Shown: positions 18,012-27,154 of the stretch, piece after piece
How positions within the stretch are numbered: position 1 is the first letter of the stretch
How the letters are laid out: each line of letters begins with the position of its first letter
DNA from: Sphingobacterium athyrii
GTDB taxonomy: Bacteria > Bacteroidota > Bacteroidia > Sphingobacteriales > Sphingobacteriaceae
DNA length: 64,000 bases
Assembly: GCF_003071065.1 (NCBI RefSeq)
Contig: NZ_QCXX01000010.1
Coordinates: 248,614-312,613, forward strand
Reading direction: 5' to 3'
Position numbers and translations under genes: made by a program
The notes under the pieces: generated by a model
The model's input: only the letters and a program-made list of their open reading frames with translations
What the model was told of the DNA's origin: nothing
Databases searched by the model: none

Positions 18012-19091
18012 TTATTTCTCCTGTTGTTTGGCAAGGTTTCGTTCAATGCTATGATCAGGTCTCGACCATTGCGGGCGTTCGCCCAAAGCATGATATTGGG
18101 CAGCTTCTGCCGCGATGGTTTCGGGCTGGCTTTTTTTCTCAAAGGGCTGTTGCGGAATCAGGCCCAGAGTTTTGAACATCGCGAGGTCTTCATTGATGTC
18201 GGGATTGGGGGTCGTAAGTAGTTTGTCGCCTGCAAAAATCGAGTTGGCACCCGCAAAAAAGCATAGTGCCTGTCCCTCGCGGCTCATGTTACTACGGCCT
18301 GCGGATAGACGGACCTGTGTCTGTGGCAGTAAAATACGTGCGGTAGCAACCATACGTACCATTTCCCAGATGGATACAGCCTCCATTGCTTCCATCGGTG
18401 TGCCCGCGACGGGAACCAGCGCATTGATTGGTACTGATTCAGGTTGTGGTAGGAGAGCGGCAAGTGTAATCAGCATATCCGCACGGTCGGCTATGGTTTC
18501 GCCCATACCTATAATACCGCCGCTGCATACAGTAATGTTGGTTTTACGCACATTTTCGATGGTCTCAAGACGGTCACCGTAACTTCTGGTCGAGATGATT
18601 TCTTCATAATATTCGGCAGAAGAGTCCAGGTTGTGGTTATAGGCATAGAGTCCGGCCTCCGATAGCCGTTGTGCCTGATTTTCGGTCAGCATCCCCAAGG
18701 TGCAGCATACTTCCATGTCAAGCCTGTTGAGTGTACGTACCATATCCAATACCTGGTCAAACTCAGGCCCGTCTTTGACATTACGCCAGGCAGCACCCAT
18801 GCATATCCGCGAACTCCCGCCAGCCTTGGCGGCCAGGGCCTGCGCTTTGACCTGCTCAACGCTCATCAGTCGTTCGGCCTTCACATCAGTATGGTAGCGC
18901 GCCGCCTGGGGGCAGTAGGCACAATCCTCCGGACATCCTCCTGTTTTTATGGAAATCAATGTGGAAACCTGTACTTTATTCGGGTCATGGTGACGGCGGT
19001 GGACTGTCGCCGCTTCGTACAGTAGTTCCATAATCGGCTTGTTATATAGGGCGACGACTTCGGCTTGTGTCCATTTTCTTTCTATACTCAT
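18012..19091 (-). CDS. bioB: Biotin synthase BioB
   Basis: This 359-residue radical SAM enzyme inserts sulfur into dethiobiotin. The radical SAM cluster motif C-P-E-D-C-A-Y-C-P-Q (C-x3-C-x2-C) is at about residues 53-62. Y-N-H-N-L-D-S-S-A-E-Y-Y and the later R-L-S-A-G-R region (which carries the [2Fe-2S] arginine ligand) are typical of BioB. It is the first gene of the bio operon, so the operon promoter must lie between 19092 and 19275. That leader carries an 18-unit trinucleotide repeat beginning 32 bases before the ATG. Confidence 0.95.
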   Translation of the reverse strand: MSIERKWTQAEVVALYNKPIMELLYEAATVHRRHHDPNKVQVSTLISIKTGGCPEDCAYCPQAARYHTDVKAERLMSVEQVKAQALAAKAGGSSRICMGAAWRNVKDGPEFDQVLDMVRTLNRLDMEVCCTLGMLTENQAQRLSEAGLYAYNHNLDSSAEYYEEIISTRSYGDRLETIENVRKTNITVCSGGIIGMGETIADRADMLITLAALLPQPESVPINALVPVAGTPMEAMEAVSIWEMVRMVATARILLPQTQVRLSAGRSNMSREGQALCFFAGANSIFAGDKLLTTPNPDINEDLAMFKTLGLIPQQPFEKKSQPETIAAEAAQYHALGERPQWSRPDHSIERNLAKQQEK

Positions 19092-19122
19092 GTTCTTCTG
19101 TTTGATCGTTTGTAAACCAGTG

Positions 19123-19176
<54 letters not shown>

Positions 19177-19224
19177 GAAATTACCTGTGTTTTAATTTTT
19201 TATAGACGTGTTTTTTTTGATGAA

Positions 19225-19256
19225 TTGCAAAGATTACAGTTTAAACATTAACTTTG
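19225..19256 (+). promoter_or_regulatory. Promoter of the MocR-type regulator gene
   Basis: TAACTTTG at 19249-19256 is an exact match to the Bacteroidota -7 box, with TTG at 19225-19227 upstream and a 21-base spacer. The predicted start is about 10 bases before the ATG at 19276, so the leader is very short. An 8-bp palindrome GTTTAAAC (19239-19246) sits inside the spacer and is a candidate operator for autoregulation. Confidence 0.5.
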
Positions 19257-19275
19257 GTAGTCCGAAATAAACATA

Positions 19276-20763
19276 ATGAGTAGTCCGGTAAATATAGCTT
19301 TTCATTCAATTATTAAGATTGATCGCCGCAAGGAGGATGCTGTTTATATACAGATCGTCTATCAATTTATTAATGCTGTCAAACGCAACCTGCTGGAGGA
19401 GGGGGATCTTCTCCCGGGAAGCCGAAAGGTTGCCATGGAACTGAAGGTACACCGGAAAACCGTCGTCGCCGCGTTAGCCGAACTGCAAGAGCAGGGCTGG
19501 GTGGAGATACTGCCAAACCGAGGTACCTTTGTGAAAAACCCCGAACGTGTTGCTAGTGCAGCTTCTCCGGCTGCAGCTTTTCGGCAGCCTCCGGATCGGG
19601 CTCCATATCCTTTTAGACGGGAATTGATTCTGGATACGCCTGTGTTTGAGATTCCCGAAAAATATTATTTTACAGACGGTACCCCGGATTACCGGATCAT
19701 AGAGAGCGAAGAACTGGTACGTTTTTATGCTTCGATGGTGAAACGGAAAAAGAAGAGCGATGAATTGCCGGCCACGGCTGACGGGAATCTGTTTTTCAGG
19801 GATCAATTGAGTTATTATCTCAACCTAACACGTGGGTTTCATCTCTCCCGCAACTTTTTACTGCCCATTGCCAGCCGGGAACAGATCTTTTCTATTTTAT
19901 CACGTTTATTGATCCAGCAGGGAGATATCGTGCTGATTGAGAGTTTAAGCTATTTTTTGCCGAATATGATCTTTAGCCAAGCCGGCGCCAGGCTTAAAAC
20001 GGTGCCTTTGGATGCCGGGGGGATGGATATTGATTACATCGCAGCACAATTTAAGCCGGGTGAGATCAGATGTGTGTATATCAATACAAAATGCCAGTAC
20101 CCGACTACCGTAAGCCTTTTGGAAAAAAGAAAAATACAACTGCTGCAGCTGGCCGAGCAGTATGATTTTATAGTGATCGAAGATGATGTTGATTTTGAGT
20201 CTTCGCTGGTCAAGGGCAAAGAGGAATCCCTTTTTCGGAAGAATGGCGGTCAGCGTGTCATTTACACAGGTACTTTCGGCCGTTTTCTGGATCCCGGCTT
20301 TCAAATGAATTTTTTGATTGCCCCCCAGGATCTTTTGGAAGAAGGGAAAAAATACCTCAGTCTCTTTGGGAAGCCCAATTTTATGATTGAAAAAACATTG
20401 GGTGAAATTATCCATCAAGGTGATATTTTTCGTTATCAGCGCAAGTTTCAAAAAATAGTCGCTGAGCGAAAAGACTTATTTGCGCAACTGCTGCATAACC
20501 ATTTTGGAGATCAGATCACCTTTGAGGTTCCGGTGTCGGGATTGGCCTTTTGGGTCCGGTTTAATTCCAGTTTTTCGCTAACCGCCTTGCAGGAAAGAGC
20601 AAAAGAAAAAGGTGTGTTGCTGCCCAGTAATTGCCTGTATCAGAACAGGACCATCACTGCTCTCCGATTAGGTTTTGCCCATCTCGATGAAAGGGACCTA
20701 TGCGAAGCAATTCAGCTACTGCATGAGGCTTATCAGGAACTGGAATCTGTGCTTGTAGTCTAA
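19276..20763 (+). CDS. MocR/PdxR-type regulator (GntR HTH + aminotransferase domain) lacking the PLP lysine
   Basis: This 495-residue regulator has an N-terminal GntR winged helix (about residues 15-85; L-L-P-G-S-R-K-V-A-M-E-L-K-V-H-R-K-T-V) joined to a class I aminotransferase-like domain (about 150-490). That domain normally binds PLP through a lysine in G-T-F-S-K. Here the same place reads G-T-F-G-R (about 332-336), so the Schiff-base lysine is arginine, and the usual D-D-Y-D-S motif is D-D-V-D-F. It probably senses a ligand other than PLP, or binds PLP without a covalent bond. Divergence from bioB suggests it regulates the biotin operon, two of whose enzymes (BioA, BioF) are structural relatives of its sensor domain. 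Confidence 0.87.
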   Translation: MSSPVNIAFHSIIKIDRRKEDAVYIQIVYQFINAVKRNLLEEGDLLPGSRKVAMELKVHRKTVVAALAELQEQGWVEILPNRGTFVKNPERVASAASPAAAFRQPPDRAPYPFRRELILDTPVFEIPEKYYFTDGTPDYRIIESEELVRFYASMVKRKKKSDELPATADGNLFFRDQLSYYLNLTRGFHLSRNFLLPIASREQIFSILSRLLIQQGDIVLIESLSYFLPNMIFSQAGARLKTVPLDAGGMDIDYIAAQFKPGEIRCVYINTKCQYPTTVSLLEKRKIQLLQLAEQYDFIVIEDDVDFESSLVKGKEESLFRKNGGQRVIYTGTFGRFLDPGFQMNFLIAPQDLLEEGKKYLSLFGKPNFMIEKTLGEIIHQGDIFRYQRKFQKIVAERKDLFAQLLHNHFGDQITFEVPVSGLAFWVRFNSSFSLTALQERAKEKGVLLPSNCLYQNRTITALRLGFAHLDERDLCEAIQLLHEAYQELESVLVV

Positions 20764-20973
20764 AACCTATTATGCCCTATGCTGAAGATATATGGCGGAT
20801 TGTAGAATTATTGACGATTGTTATGTTTGTAGGGATGGGGTAAATATAACTAATTATAAAATCCGGGCAGAAAATCCTACGCAAGCCGCATTCGGAGAAG
20901 GAGAGAAGATCCATCGAAGATTGATTGCTGTCGGAGTGAGCATCATGCCGGGGAAGCGAAAATAAAAATGACA

Positions 20974-21004
20974 GGAAAAAGCCCGGAGAGGAATCAACCG
21001 GGCT
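20974..21004 (-). terminator. Intrinsic terminator after the 31-codon ORF
   Basis: A 7-bp GC-rich stem (20980-20986 with 20998-21004, AGCCCGG/CCGGGCT) has an 11-base loop and is followed on the reverse strand by a T-run. It sits 46 bases after the stop of the small reverse-strand ORF at 21051-21146. Confidence 0.65.
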
Positions 21005-21050
21005 TAGAGATTATATAAGGGGAATAATACTTGCTTAGAAAAGTGAAGAC

Positions 21051-21146
21051 CTAGTCTTCATCGGTGATAATGTCATCACCATCTAACTCGAAACCTTCAC
21101 CAAGGAAGGTATGTTCTAGTTCGAATAAATCTGAATCTTTAATCAT
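21051..21146 (-). CDS. Small acidic peptide ORF, 31 residues
   Basis: The ORF starts ATG at 21146 and encodes 31 residues beginning M-I-K-D-S-D-L-F-E-L-E-H and ending D-D-I-I-T-D-E-D. It has 12 acidic residues, one lysine and no cysteine. A purine-rich stretch (AAAAAAGAAGAAATAAA) precedes the ATG, and a terminator follows its stop, so it looks like the end of a real transcription unit. It lies 87 bases downstream of the DUF3857 gene on the same strand. No family is recognised; a small protein or a peptide precursor is possible. Confidence 0.45.
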   Translation of the reverse strand: MIKDSDLFELEHTFLGEGFELDGDDIITDED

Positions 21147-21233
21147 TTTATTTCTTCTTTTTTGATATTCAAATTTATCCCCCTTATTTAAGCTTATCGT
21201 CAATATAACATGAAGTTTTTGTTAAGGTGTCGA

Positions 21234-23204
21234 TTAGATTTTCTTTAATGAAATATCCAGTTTCTGTGCTTGGATGATCCGGCTAAAAAACTCTTTTAGA
21301 TCAAAATACTCTTCGGGTAGAAACAGTGGTTTGTTGAATTGGGTTGCGCTCTCAATAAGAAGGACATTCGGATCTGTATTGCTGACTTTAAAAATATAAC
21401 GGGCTGCACGTTCAGGTAAGGCCATGCTGATATTTTTTAATTTTGTTTCGGGAGCGTAGGTGTATCCTTTGGGCAGTTTTATCTCCATGTAACTTTCTTC
21501 CTGGATCAGGGAGCCAAAATCAATCGGGTAATTACGTTCGGTCAGATTAAACGGGTTTTTGGTGGTTTTGCTATCAAGATAGGGATTAAATGCCAGTTGG
21601 TCATTTTGTAGATTGGCAAAATTTTCAATTTCAATTTCAAACTCTTCTTTAAGCGGTTTGTCCAGAGAATCGCGATTGGATACCTTAAAGCTGTTGATTT
21701 TGATCCGGTTGTTTTCCTCATCCCATTTTTCGTAAAACTCCTCTTCAGAGTTGCTTTCTTGTAGACGTTCACGCATTCTTGACGCCATATAGCCATTCCG
21801 GGAGGTTATCCATTTTCCTTTAAGCGTGCCGTTCTCCATTAATTCACCGGAAAAGAAATTATGTTGCGAGGAAGATAGTTTTGATTCCAGTTTCACCCAG
21901 TCGGACTCGCCGGTCAAAGGAATAGAACGGCCTTGATAATTGACACATTTTAAGGGGATATTTCCGAAGGGTTCATAGGGCGAAGTAGCATCCAATAAAT
22001 AATATTCCTCCCCAAGTTTTACCTGGGCAACGACATGGTTGAATTCCGATATTGCGGGCGCATACAGTCCCGCATAACCATTGTCGCGAGTTGATAAGAT
22101 AACCGGGATAGCCTCCAGTTGCGCGTAACGAAGCGCATTGACCAGTCCAAGATTGATGTCGGCGCTGTTGCCCGTTCTTTTCTCCAGCGCTTCTTTAATG
22201 TTTTTTGCGTAGATGGAGTGCTTATTGTTCCATTTGATCTGTTTCTGGAAGTAGGTGTAGAGACGTGACGCCTTTGCGATGTCATTATTTGCCCCCCGCA
22301 ATACAGGTTCAATAAAATCCTTCAGCGCACCTTTTCGTTTAACCTGGCCACCAAAACTTTCATCTGCGACCAATTTTTCCCGCACATTCTCCCAAGTAAG
22401 AGAGAAGTCTTTTGTGGGACCCATTGGGATACTATACCGCCCGAGTTCAAAAAATAGAATAGACCGAAAGTTTTTCGAAGAGGTCATATAGTCTTCACTG
22501 TGGAAGGCCGGAATATTCTCCATGATATAGGTCGTTCTATTGCCCAGAATATCACCGATTTCACTATGCAATCCTGTGTTGTAATTATCTGTTTTGCGGT
22601 CTTTGATGGGAAATCCCCCCTTTAAATTGGATTTATAATGACAGATTTCCGGTATACGCGTGACATACTCACTATAGATCTTGGGGATTTCCTCCTGAAA
22701 TTCCCAGGCATTGAGGTTGAAAATAAAGGGTGATTCCGTTTTATAACGATATTCAATAATTGTTCCCTCCTGGACCTGTGGGATGGCTGCCTTGGTTAGG
22801 GAAAGGTTTTCCGATGAATTTTCGTTAAAGATATTGGCCTTTGTCATTTCGGTTTCGACAACTTTGTCTCCCTGAAGATGATAGGAGGCTCCTTTGATAT
22901 CAGTGACAGTTTCGCGGTCATTTCCACTTTTGTAGAGTGGGATGCTGAAGTTTGCATGCTGGTAACCTTCCTTGTTCAATATTTTGATCCGGACGTGTTT
23001 GACGAATTCGACAACAAGGCCGGCATGCGAAGTGTAGTTGACCTGGGCGGAACCGTATTCTCGGATCACAAATGCATTGGCTGCGGTGTCCAGCTTACCA
23101 ATATCAATGGAGAAATCCTCTTTTTTTACTTTACCAAATGAAAAATCTTGGGCATGAGCCAAAAAACTGCCGAAAAGAAGCAGACCGGTGAAAAAACATT
23201 TCAT
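21234..23204 (-). CDS. DUF3857 / transglutaminase-like secreted protein
   Basis: This 656-residue protein has a signal peptide (M-K-C-F-F-T-G-L-L-L-F-G-S-F-L-A-H-A, cut before Q-D). An N-terminal DUF3857 beta region (about 45-230) is followed by a transglutaminase-like fold (about 270-420) and a C-terminal beta domain. The catalytic cysteine position is serine: R-T-G-N-S-A-D at about 344-350. The partner histidine (F-N-H-V-V-A) and aspartate (L-L-D-A-T) remain, so it is probably not a functional cysteine transglutaminase. This family is abundant in Bacteroidota and has no settled function. Confidence 0.85.
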   Translation of the reverse strand: MKCFFTGLLLFGSFLAHAQDFSFGKVKKEDFSIDIGKLDTAANAFVIREYGSAQVNYTSHAGLVVEFVKHVRIKILNKEGYQHANFSIPLYKSGNDRETVTDIKGASYHLQGDKVVETEMTKANIFNENSSENLSLTKAAIPQVQEGTIIEYRYKTESPFIFNLNAWEFQEEIPKIYSEYVTRIPEICHYKSNLKGGFPIKDRKTDNYNTGLHSEIGDILGNRTTYIMENIPAFHSEDYMTSSKNFRSILFFELGRYSIPMGPTKDFSLTWENVREKLVADESFGGQVKRKGALKDFIEPVLRGANNDIAKASRLYTYFQKQIKWNNKHSIYAKNIKEALEKRTGNSADINLGLVNALRYAQLEAIPVILSTRDNGYAGLYAPAISEFNHVVAQVKLGEEYYLLDATSPYEPFGNIPLKCVNYQGRSIPLTGESDWVKLESKLSSSQHNFFSGELMENGTLKGKWITSRNGYMASRMRERLQESNSEEEFYEKWDEENNRIKINSFKVSNRDSLDKPLKEEFEIEIENFANLQNDQLAFNPYLDSKTTKNPFNLTERNYPIDFGSLIQEESYMEIKLPKGYTYAPETKLKNISMALPERAARYIFKVSNTDPNVLLIESATQFNKPLFLPEEYFDLKEFFSRIIQAQKLDISLKKI

Positions 23205-23329
23205 AAAAAGTCACTATATGGTTAAGAATTATATAGCGAATGTATGAAATAATTTTAAATTTTATCAACTAAAATTTCGTGTTGATGCTAATTATATAGG
23301 TTTTATTATTGCCCTGGTTTTGTCGGACT

Positions 23330-24589
23330 TTAATAGGTGAAATCGAAGGTTAGTGTGACGTATCGGTTGTCTTCACCTTTCCATTTTGGCCCTGAAAGTA
23401 AAATCTCTTTGGCTTTATTGTCCAAATAATCATTTGCACTTTGTAAGATGTTGATATTGGACGGGAACCCATCTTTATCTATATAGAAACTTAGGCGTAC
23501 CGTGCCTTCATATCGGCTGTTGGCTGTTTTTTTCTTGACGTAATTGTTAAATGATTTCCAGCCCCAGACCGGTTCTGCGCTTTTTGTTTTCCGGGAGGAC
23601 ATGGTTGTGACGACCACCTCGTCCAGTGTTGCGCCGGAAGGCTGTAGTTTTACGTTCAGGTTCTTGTTGCGGCGCATATTTAATGCAACTGTATTATAAC
23701 CCACAGCCATAATATCAACCAGCGAGTCTACTGTGCTTGGCTGAATAGTGGCTTTGCCTTGTGCATCGGTATTTGTAGCCAATTTACTATTTGGCTGCAT
23801 GATCGTAACACCCGATATCGGCAGACCTGTCTCTTTATCACGTACAGTGACCTGTAAAGGGCTTCCGCTCGTTTGCGGGCTAACATTTATGCCAGCTACA
23901 CGGCCGGCAAGGGTATTAAGCTGGTCTCCTCTGATAATAACATTACTTTCTGTGACACGCTGTTTTGCTTTTGGAGCGTAACCGTAAACAACGGCACTGT
24001 CCATCAATTTTGAATCGCGATTGGATCTATCCGATTGAATACCCCTGTTCATTTCAACCGGGGCTACACGCAGGGATTGTTCCTTTAGAGGGGGGATGCT
24101 CTCCTCCTGTCTGTGCTGAGGGTTATCGGACGGCTTGCTGTTGTTAGCCAAACGAGGATTATCCGGTTCCTTGAGATCGGGTTCAATAACAGTTGAGGCA
24201 GCAGAATCCGCTTGAGGGCTTAATTTTGATGACGGTGCATCAGCCGGCAAGGCAACATCGGCTGTACGGTTTGCTTCGGACGGGCTTTTCTGTTGTTGGA
24301 AATAGATAATTCCTATGCCTAAAATAGTAACCACACTGGCGGCAATGGCCAGTCGTTTCCAGTCAAAGACTTTTACTTTTGTCTTTCTATCGTCTTCGAC
24401 ACGTCGTGCAATACGTGCATTGAGATCGGAAGGAACAGCGTTTTTTTGATCTATTTCTATACCCATAAGAATATCTGCCAACATGGGATCACGTTGGGCC
24501 TCACGTTCAATGGCGTACATCTCTTTGGGAGAAAGTAGGCCGTTGACGTATTTCTTTAAGTATGCTATGTCGTAATTACTGTCGCTCAT
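23330..24589 (-). CDS. Membrane anti-sigma-like protein with carboxypeptidase-regulatory and TonB C-terminal domains
   Basis: This 419-residue mosaic protein starts with a cytoplasmic N-terminus (1-78) that ends at one transmembrane helix (about 79-97). A polar linker follows. A carboxypeptidase-regulatory-like beta domain (about 247-310; D-K-E-T-G-L-P-I-S-G-V-T-I) precedes a SusC-like junction (L-D-E-V-V-V-T). The last ~80 residues resemble a TonB C-terminal domain (G-T-V-R-L-S-F-Y-I-D-K-D-G-F-P-S-N-I). The gene overlaps the ECF sigma gene by 14 bases, so the N-terminus likely binds that sigma factor while the periplasmic part touches outer-membrane partners. The anti-sigma role is inferred from position and topology. 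Confidence 0.75.
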   Translation of the reverse strand: MSDSNYDIAYLKKYVNGLLSPKEMYAIEREAQRDPMLADILMGIEIDQKNAVPSDLNARIARRVEDDRKTKVKVFDWKRLAIAASVVTILGIGIIYFQQQKSPSEANRTADVALPADAPSSKLSPQADSAASTVIEPDLKEPDNPRLANNSKPSDNPQHRQEESIPPLKEQSLRVAPVEMNRGIQSDRSNRDSKLMDSAVVYGYAPKAKQRVTESNVIIRGDQLNTLAGRVAGINVSPQTSGSPLQVTVRDKETGLPISGVTIMQPNSKLATNTDAQGKATIQPSTVDSLVDIMAVGYNTVALNMRRNKNLNVKLQPSGATLDEVVVTTMSSRKTKSAEPVWGWKSFNNYVKKKTANSRYEGTVRLSFYIDKDGFPSNINILQSANDYLDNKAKEILLSGPKWKGEDNRYVTLTFDFTY

Positions 24590-25154
24590 TCCAAGCCTCC
24601 ATGCAATTTTTTAAATTCCGCTTCCCATTCTGGATATAACTCTTCACTTCATTTAAGCTATATCCTGTCGAGTCGCTGATCTCTTTGTAACATTTTTCCT
24701 CCAGAAAAAAGAGCCTGACGGACTGTTGCTGTTTGTCCGGTAGTTTTTCCAGACAGCCTTCCATGGCCGTCAATTGTTCCTCTTTTTCATCATGTTGTTC
24801 ATACTGATGCAGATCTTCGGGATATTTCACAAATTCATCCAAAGAAATTTGTGATTTGTTCTTTTTCGATCTTAAATACATCAGGCAATGGTTTTTGCTC
24901 AATACATATAACCATCGTGGAAAGTCTTTGATTTCTTGTTTATTAACTTTGTAGATGAGCTCTTCAAAAATATTCATCACTGCATCTTTGCTCAGTTCCG
25001 GATCTTGAAGATACCGTAAACAGACATAATATACCATTTCAGTATGTCGTTGATAGAGGTCGCCCAATACCTTGAGATCTGTTGTCTCCTGATATTGTTG
25101 CAAGAGCTCATGGTCTTGCGTTGAATCCTTTTTTGACGACTTGAATGCGAACAT
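24576..25154 (-). CDS. ECF RNA polymerase sigma factor
   Basis: This 192-residue sigma factor has region 2 near residues 20-95 (D-L-Y-Q-R-H..., K-D-A-V-M-N-I-F-E-E-L, F-P-R-W-L-Y-V-L-S-K-N) and region 4 near 130-185 (E-K-C-Y-K-E-I-S-D-S-T-G-Y-S-L-N-E-V-K-S-Y-I-Q). It heads a two-gene unit with the membrane mosaic protein downstream (14-base overlap). It is divergent from a von Willebrand A protein gene whose promoter region it shares, a likely target. Confidence 0.9.
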   Translation of the reverse strand: MFAFKSSKKDSTQDHELLQQYQETTDLKVLGDLYQRHTEMVYYVCLRYLQDPELSKDAVMNIFEELIYKVNKQEIKDFPRWLYVLSKNHCLMYLRSKKNKSQISLDEFVKYPEDLHQYEQHDEKEEQLTAMEGCLEKLPDKQQQSVRLFFLEEKCYKEISDSTGYSLNEVKSYIQNGKRNLKNCMEAWNERQ

Positions 25155-25235
25155 TTTATTTGCTAAAAATATTTTTTTTTTCTGGTTTATGGAAATTTAA
25201 TATTTGTCGCATCCCTTGACAAAAATGTGAAGGAT

Positions 25236-27098
25236 ATGAGAACAATACTTTTTTTAATAAGCCTGCTGTTATCCATCGGTGGATATGCCGGGCAAAAATA
25301 TGAGGTGAAAGGGAAAGTAACGGATGCAACGACAAAATTGGCGCTAAGTGCCGTGGTGGTAACAAATGTGCAAACGAAAGAAAGCACATCCACCGATCGT
25401 GATGGGAATTACCGGATTCAGGCGGAAGCAGGGACGACAATCCTGGAATTCAGTTATCTCGGTTATATTACACAACGTATCCAGGTAAAGCGCAAGACGA
25501 AAGTGGACGTAGCCATGGTGCAGGATAACCGTGCACTGGATGAAGTTGTCGTTATGGGGGATCGTAAAGTTGCGAAAAGAAATACAGCAAATATGATGAC
25601 TGCCTCTACGGCCTTAGCAGGCCAGACTCAGGGACTCTATATTCGTGGAGGGTATATACCCGATCAAAATCAGGAATCCTATCAAAAAATCAAAGAAAAT
25701 AAGTTTATCAATCCACTGAAAGAGCCGCTGTCAACATTTGCTGTTGATGTGGATGCTGCTTCATATAGCAATATCCGTCGGTTTATCAACGCTGGCAGTT
25801 TACCCGATAAAGATGCCGTACGTGTTGAGGAGATGATCAATTATTTTCAGTACCGCGTAGCAGGACCGAAGAACGGCGAACCAGTAAATATTGTAACCGA
25901 ATTGACCAAGGCCCCCTGGAACAATCAGCATCAGTTGATGCGTGTGACGTTAAAAGCCAAAGATATTCCAACGGACAAACTCAAAGCCTCTAATTTAGTC
26001 TTTTTGATTGATGTATCCGGATCAATGATGGGCGCCGGGCGATTGCCTTTGGTAAAATCTTCCTTAAAAATGTTGGTGGATCAGCTGCGCGATATTGACC
26101 GTGTTGCTATTGTCACCTATGCTGGTTCGGCCGGCGTGAAATTGGAGAGTACCAGCGGTAGTCAGAAAATGAAAATCAAAACGGCCATAGACGAGCTGGA
26201 GGCCGGAGGAAGTACCGCCGGTGCTGCGGGGATCAAAAAAGCCTATGCTATTGCCCGCCAAAACTTAATCAAGGGTGGAAACAATCGAATTATTCTGGCC
26301 AGTGACGGCGATTTCAACGTAGGGGAGAGTAGCGATGAGTCTATGGAAGAACTGATTGGTAAAGAGAGCAAATCGGGGGTTTTTCTGACCGTGCTCGGTT
26401 ATGGTATGGGAAATTTGAAAGATGGTAAGATGGAGATTTTAGCCGATAAAGGACATGGCAATTACGCTTATATCGACAATATTTCCGAAGCCAGGAAAGC
26501 GATGGTCACCGAGTTTGGCGGCACATTATTCACAGTGGCCAAAGATGTCAAGATTCAGGTCGAGTTTAATCCAAATTATGTTCAGGCCTATCGCCTGGTC
26601 GGTTATGAAAACCGCCTGCTTGAAGCGGAAGATTTCAACAACGATCAAAAGATGGGCGGCGATATGGGGGTAGGTCATGTGGTTACCGCGCTTTATGAGA
26701 TCGTTCCTGTCGGGGTCAATTCGACGATGGTTGGGACAGTAGATCCATTAAAATACCAGAAAAATTCGACGAAATACATTGAGGTCAGGGGAAATGGGGA
26801 ATTGGCAGCAGTCAAATTTCGTTACAAAGAACCCGAGGGTGAAAAAAGCAAATTGCAGCAGCAGGTCGTGCCGACTAAGGTAACTGATTTGAATAAGGTC
26901 AGTGAAGATTTACGCTTTGCAACTGCAGTGGCCGAACTGGGACTTTTACTTCGTGATTCGGACTTTAAACAGCAGGCTGATTTTGATCGTTTGATCGCAC
27001 GGGCGAAGACCGCAAAGGGAGCAGACGATGAAGGCTACCGTGCCGAATTTATCCGGATGGCTGAAAATGCACGTGACTTATCGAAAGCAAAATTGTAG
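25236..27098 (+). CDS. Secreted von Willebrand factor A domain protein (YfbK-like)
   Basis: This protein has about 620 residues. It opens with a signal peptide (M-R-T-I-L-F-L-I-S-L-L-L-S-I-G-G-Y-A); the ATG at 25236 was preferred over a GTG nine bases upstream. A carboxypeptidase-regulatory-like domain (about 25-95) ends in L-D-E-V-V-V-M-G, the linker usual before SusC plugs. An extended linker is followed by a von Willebrand A domain (about 240-420) with a complete metal site D-V-S-G-S (M-I-D-A-S type) and A-S-D-G-D-F-N-V-G. The rest resembles the YfbK/DUF3520 C-terminus. It probably makes metal-dependent protein contacts at the cell envelope. It is divergent from the sigma/anti-sigma pair. 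Confidence 0.88.
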   Translation: MRTILFLISLLLSIGGYAGQKYEVKGKVTDATTKLALSAVVVTNVQTKESTSTDRDGNYRIQAEAGTTILEFSYLGYITQRIQVKRKTKVDVAMVQDNRALDEVVVMGDRKVAKRNTANMMTASTALAGQTQGLYIRGGYIPDQNQESYQKIKENKFINPLKEPLSTFAVDVDAASYSNIRRFINAGSLPDKDAVRVEEMINYFQYRVAGPKNGEPVNIVTELTKAPWNNQHQLMRVTLKAKDIPTDKLKASNLVFLIDVSGSMMGAGRLPLVKSSLKMLVDQLRDIDRVAIVTYAGSAGVKLESTSGSQKMKIKTAIDELEAGGSTAGAAGIKKAYAIARQNLIKGGNNRIILASDGDFNVGESSDESMEELIGKESKSGVFLTVLGYGMGNLKDGKMEILADKGHGNYAYIDNISEARKAMVTEFGGTLFTVAKDVKIQVEFNPNYVQAYRLVGYENRLLEAEDFNNDQKMGGDMGVGHVVTALYEIVPVGVNSTMVGTVDPLKYQKNSTKYIEVRGNGELAAVKFRYKEPEGEKSKLQQQVVPTKVTDLNKVSEDLRFATAVAELGLLLRDSDFKQQADFDRLIARAKTAKGADDEGYRAEFIRMAENARDLSKAKL

Positions 27099-27154
27099 TT
27101 AATTGCCCTGTTTAAATTTAAAGGAATAACGTGTTGAGGAAAAGAAGGGGAAAG

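Noticed and set aside
20772..20843. 23-codon forward ORF right after the MocR-type gene
   Set aside because: No clear ribosome-binding site and no terminator of its own; likely chance.
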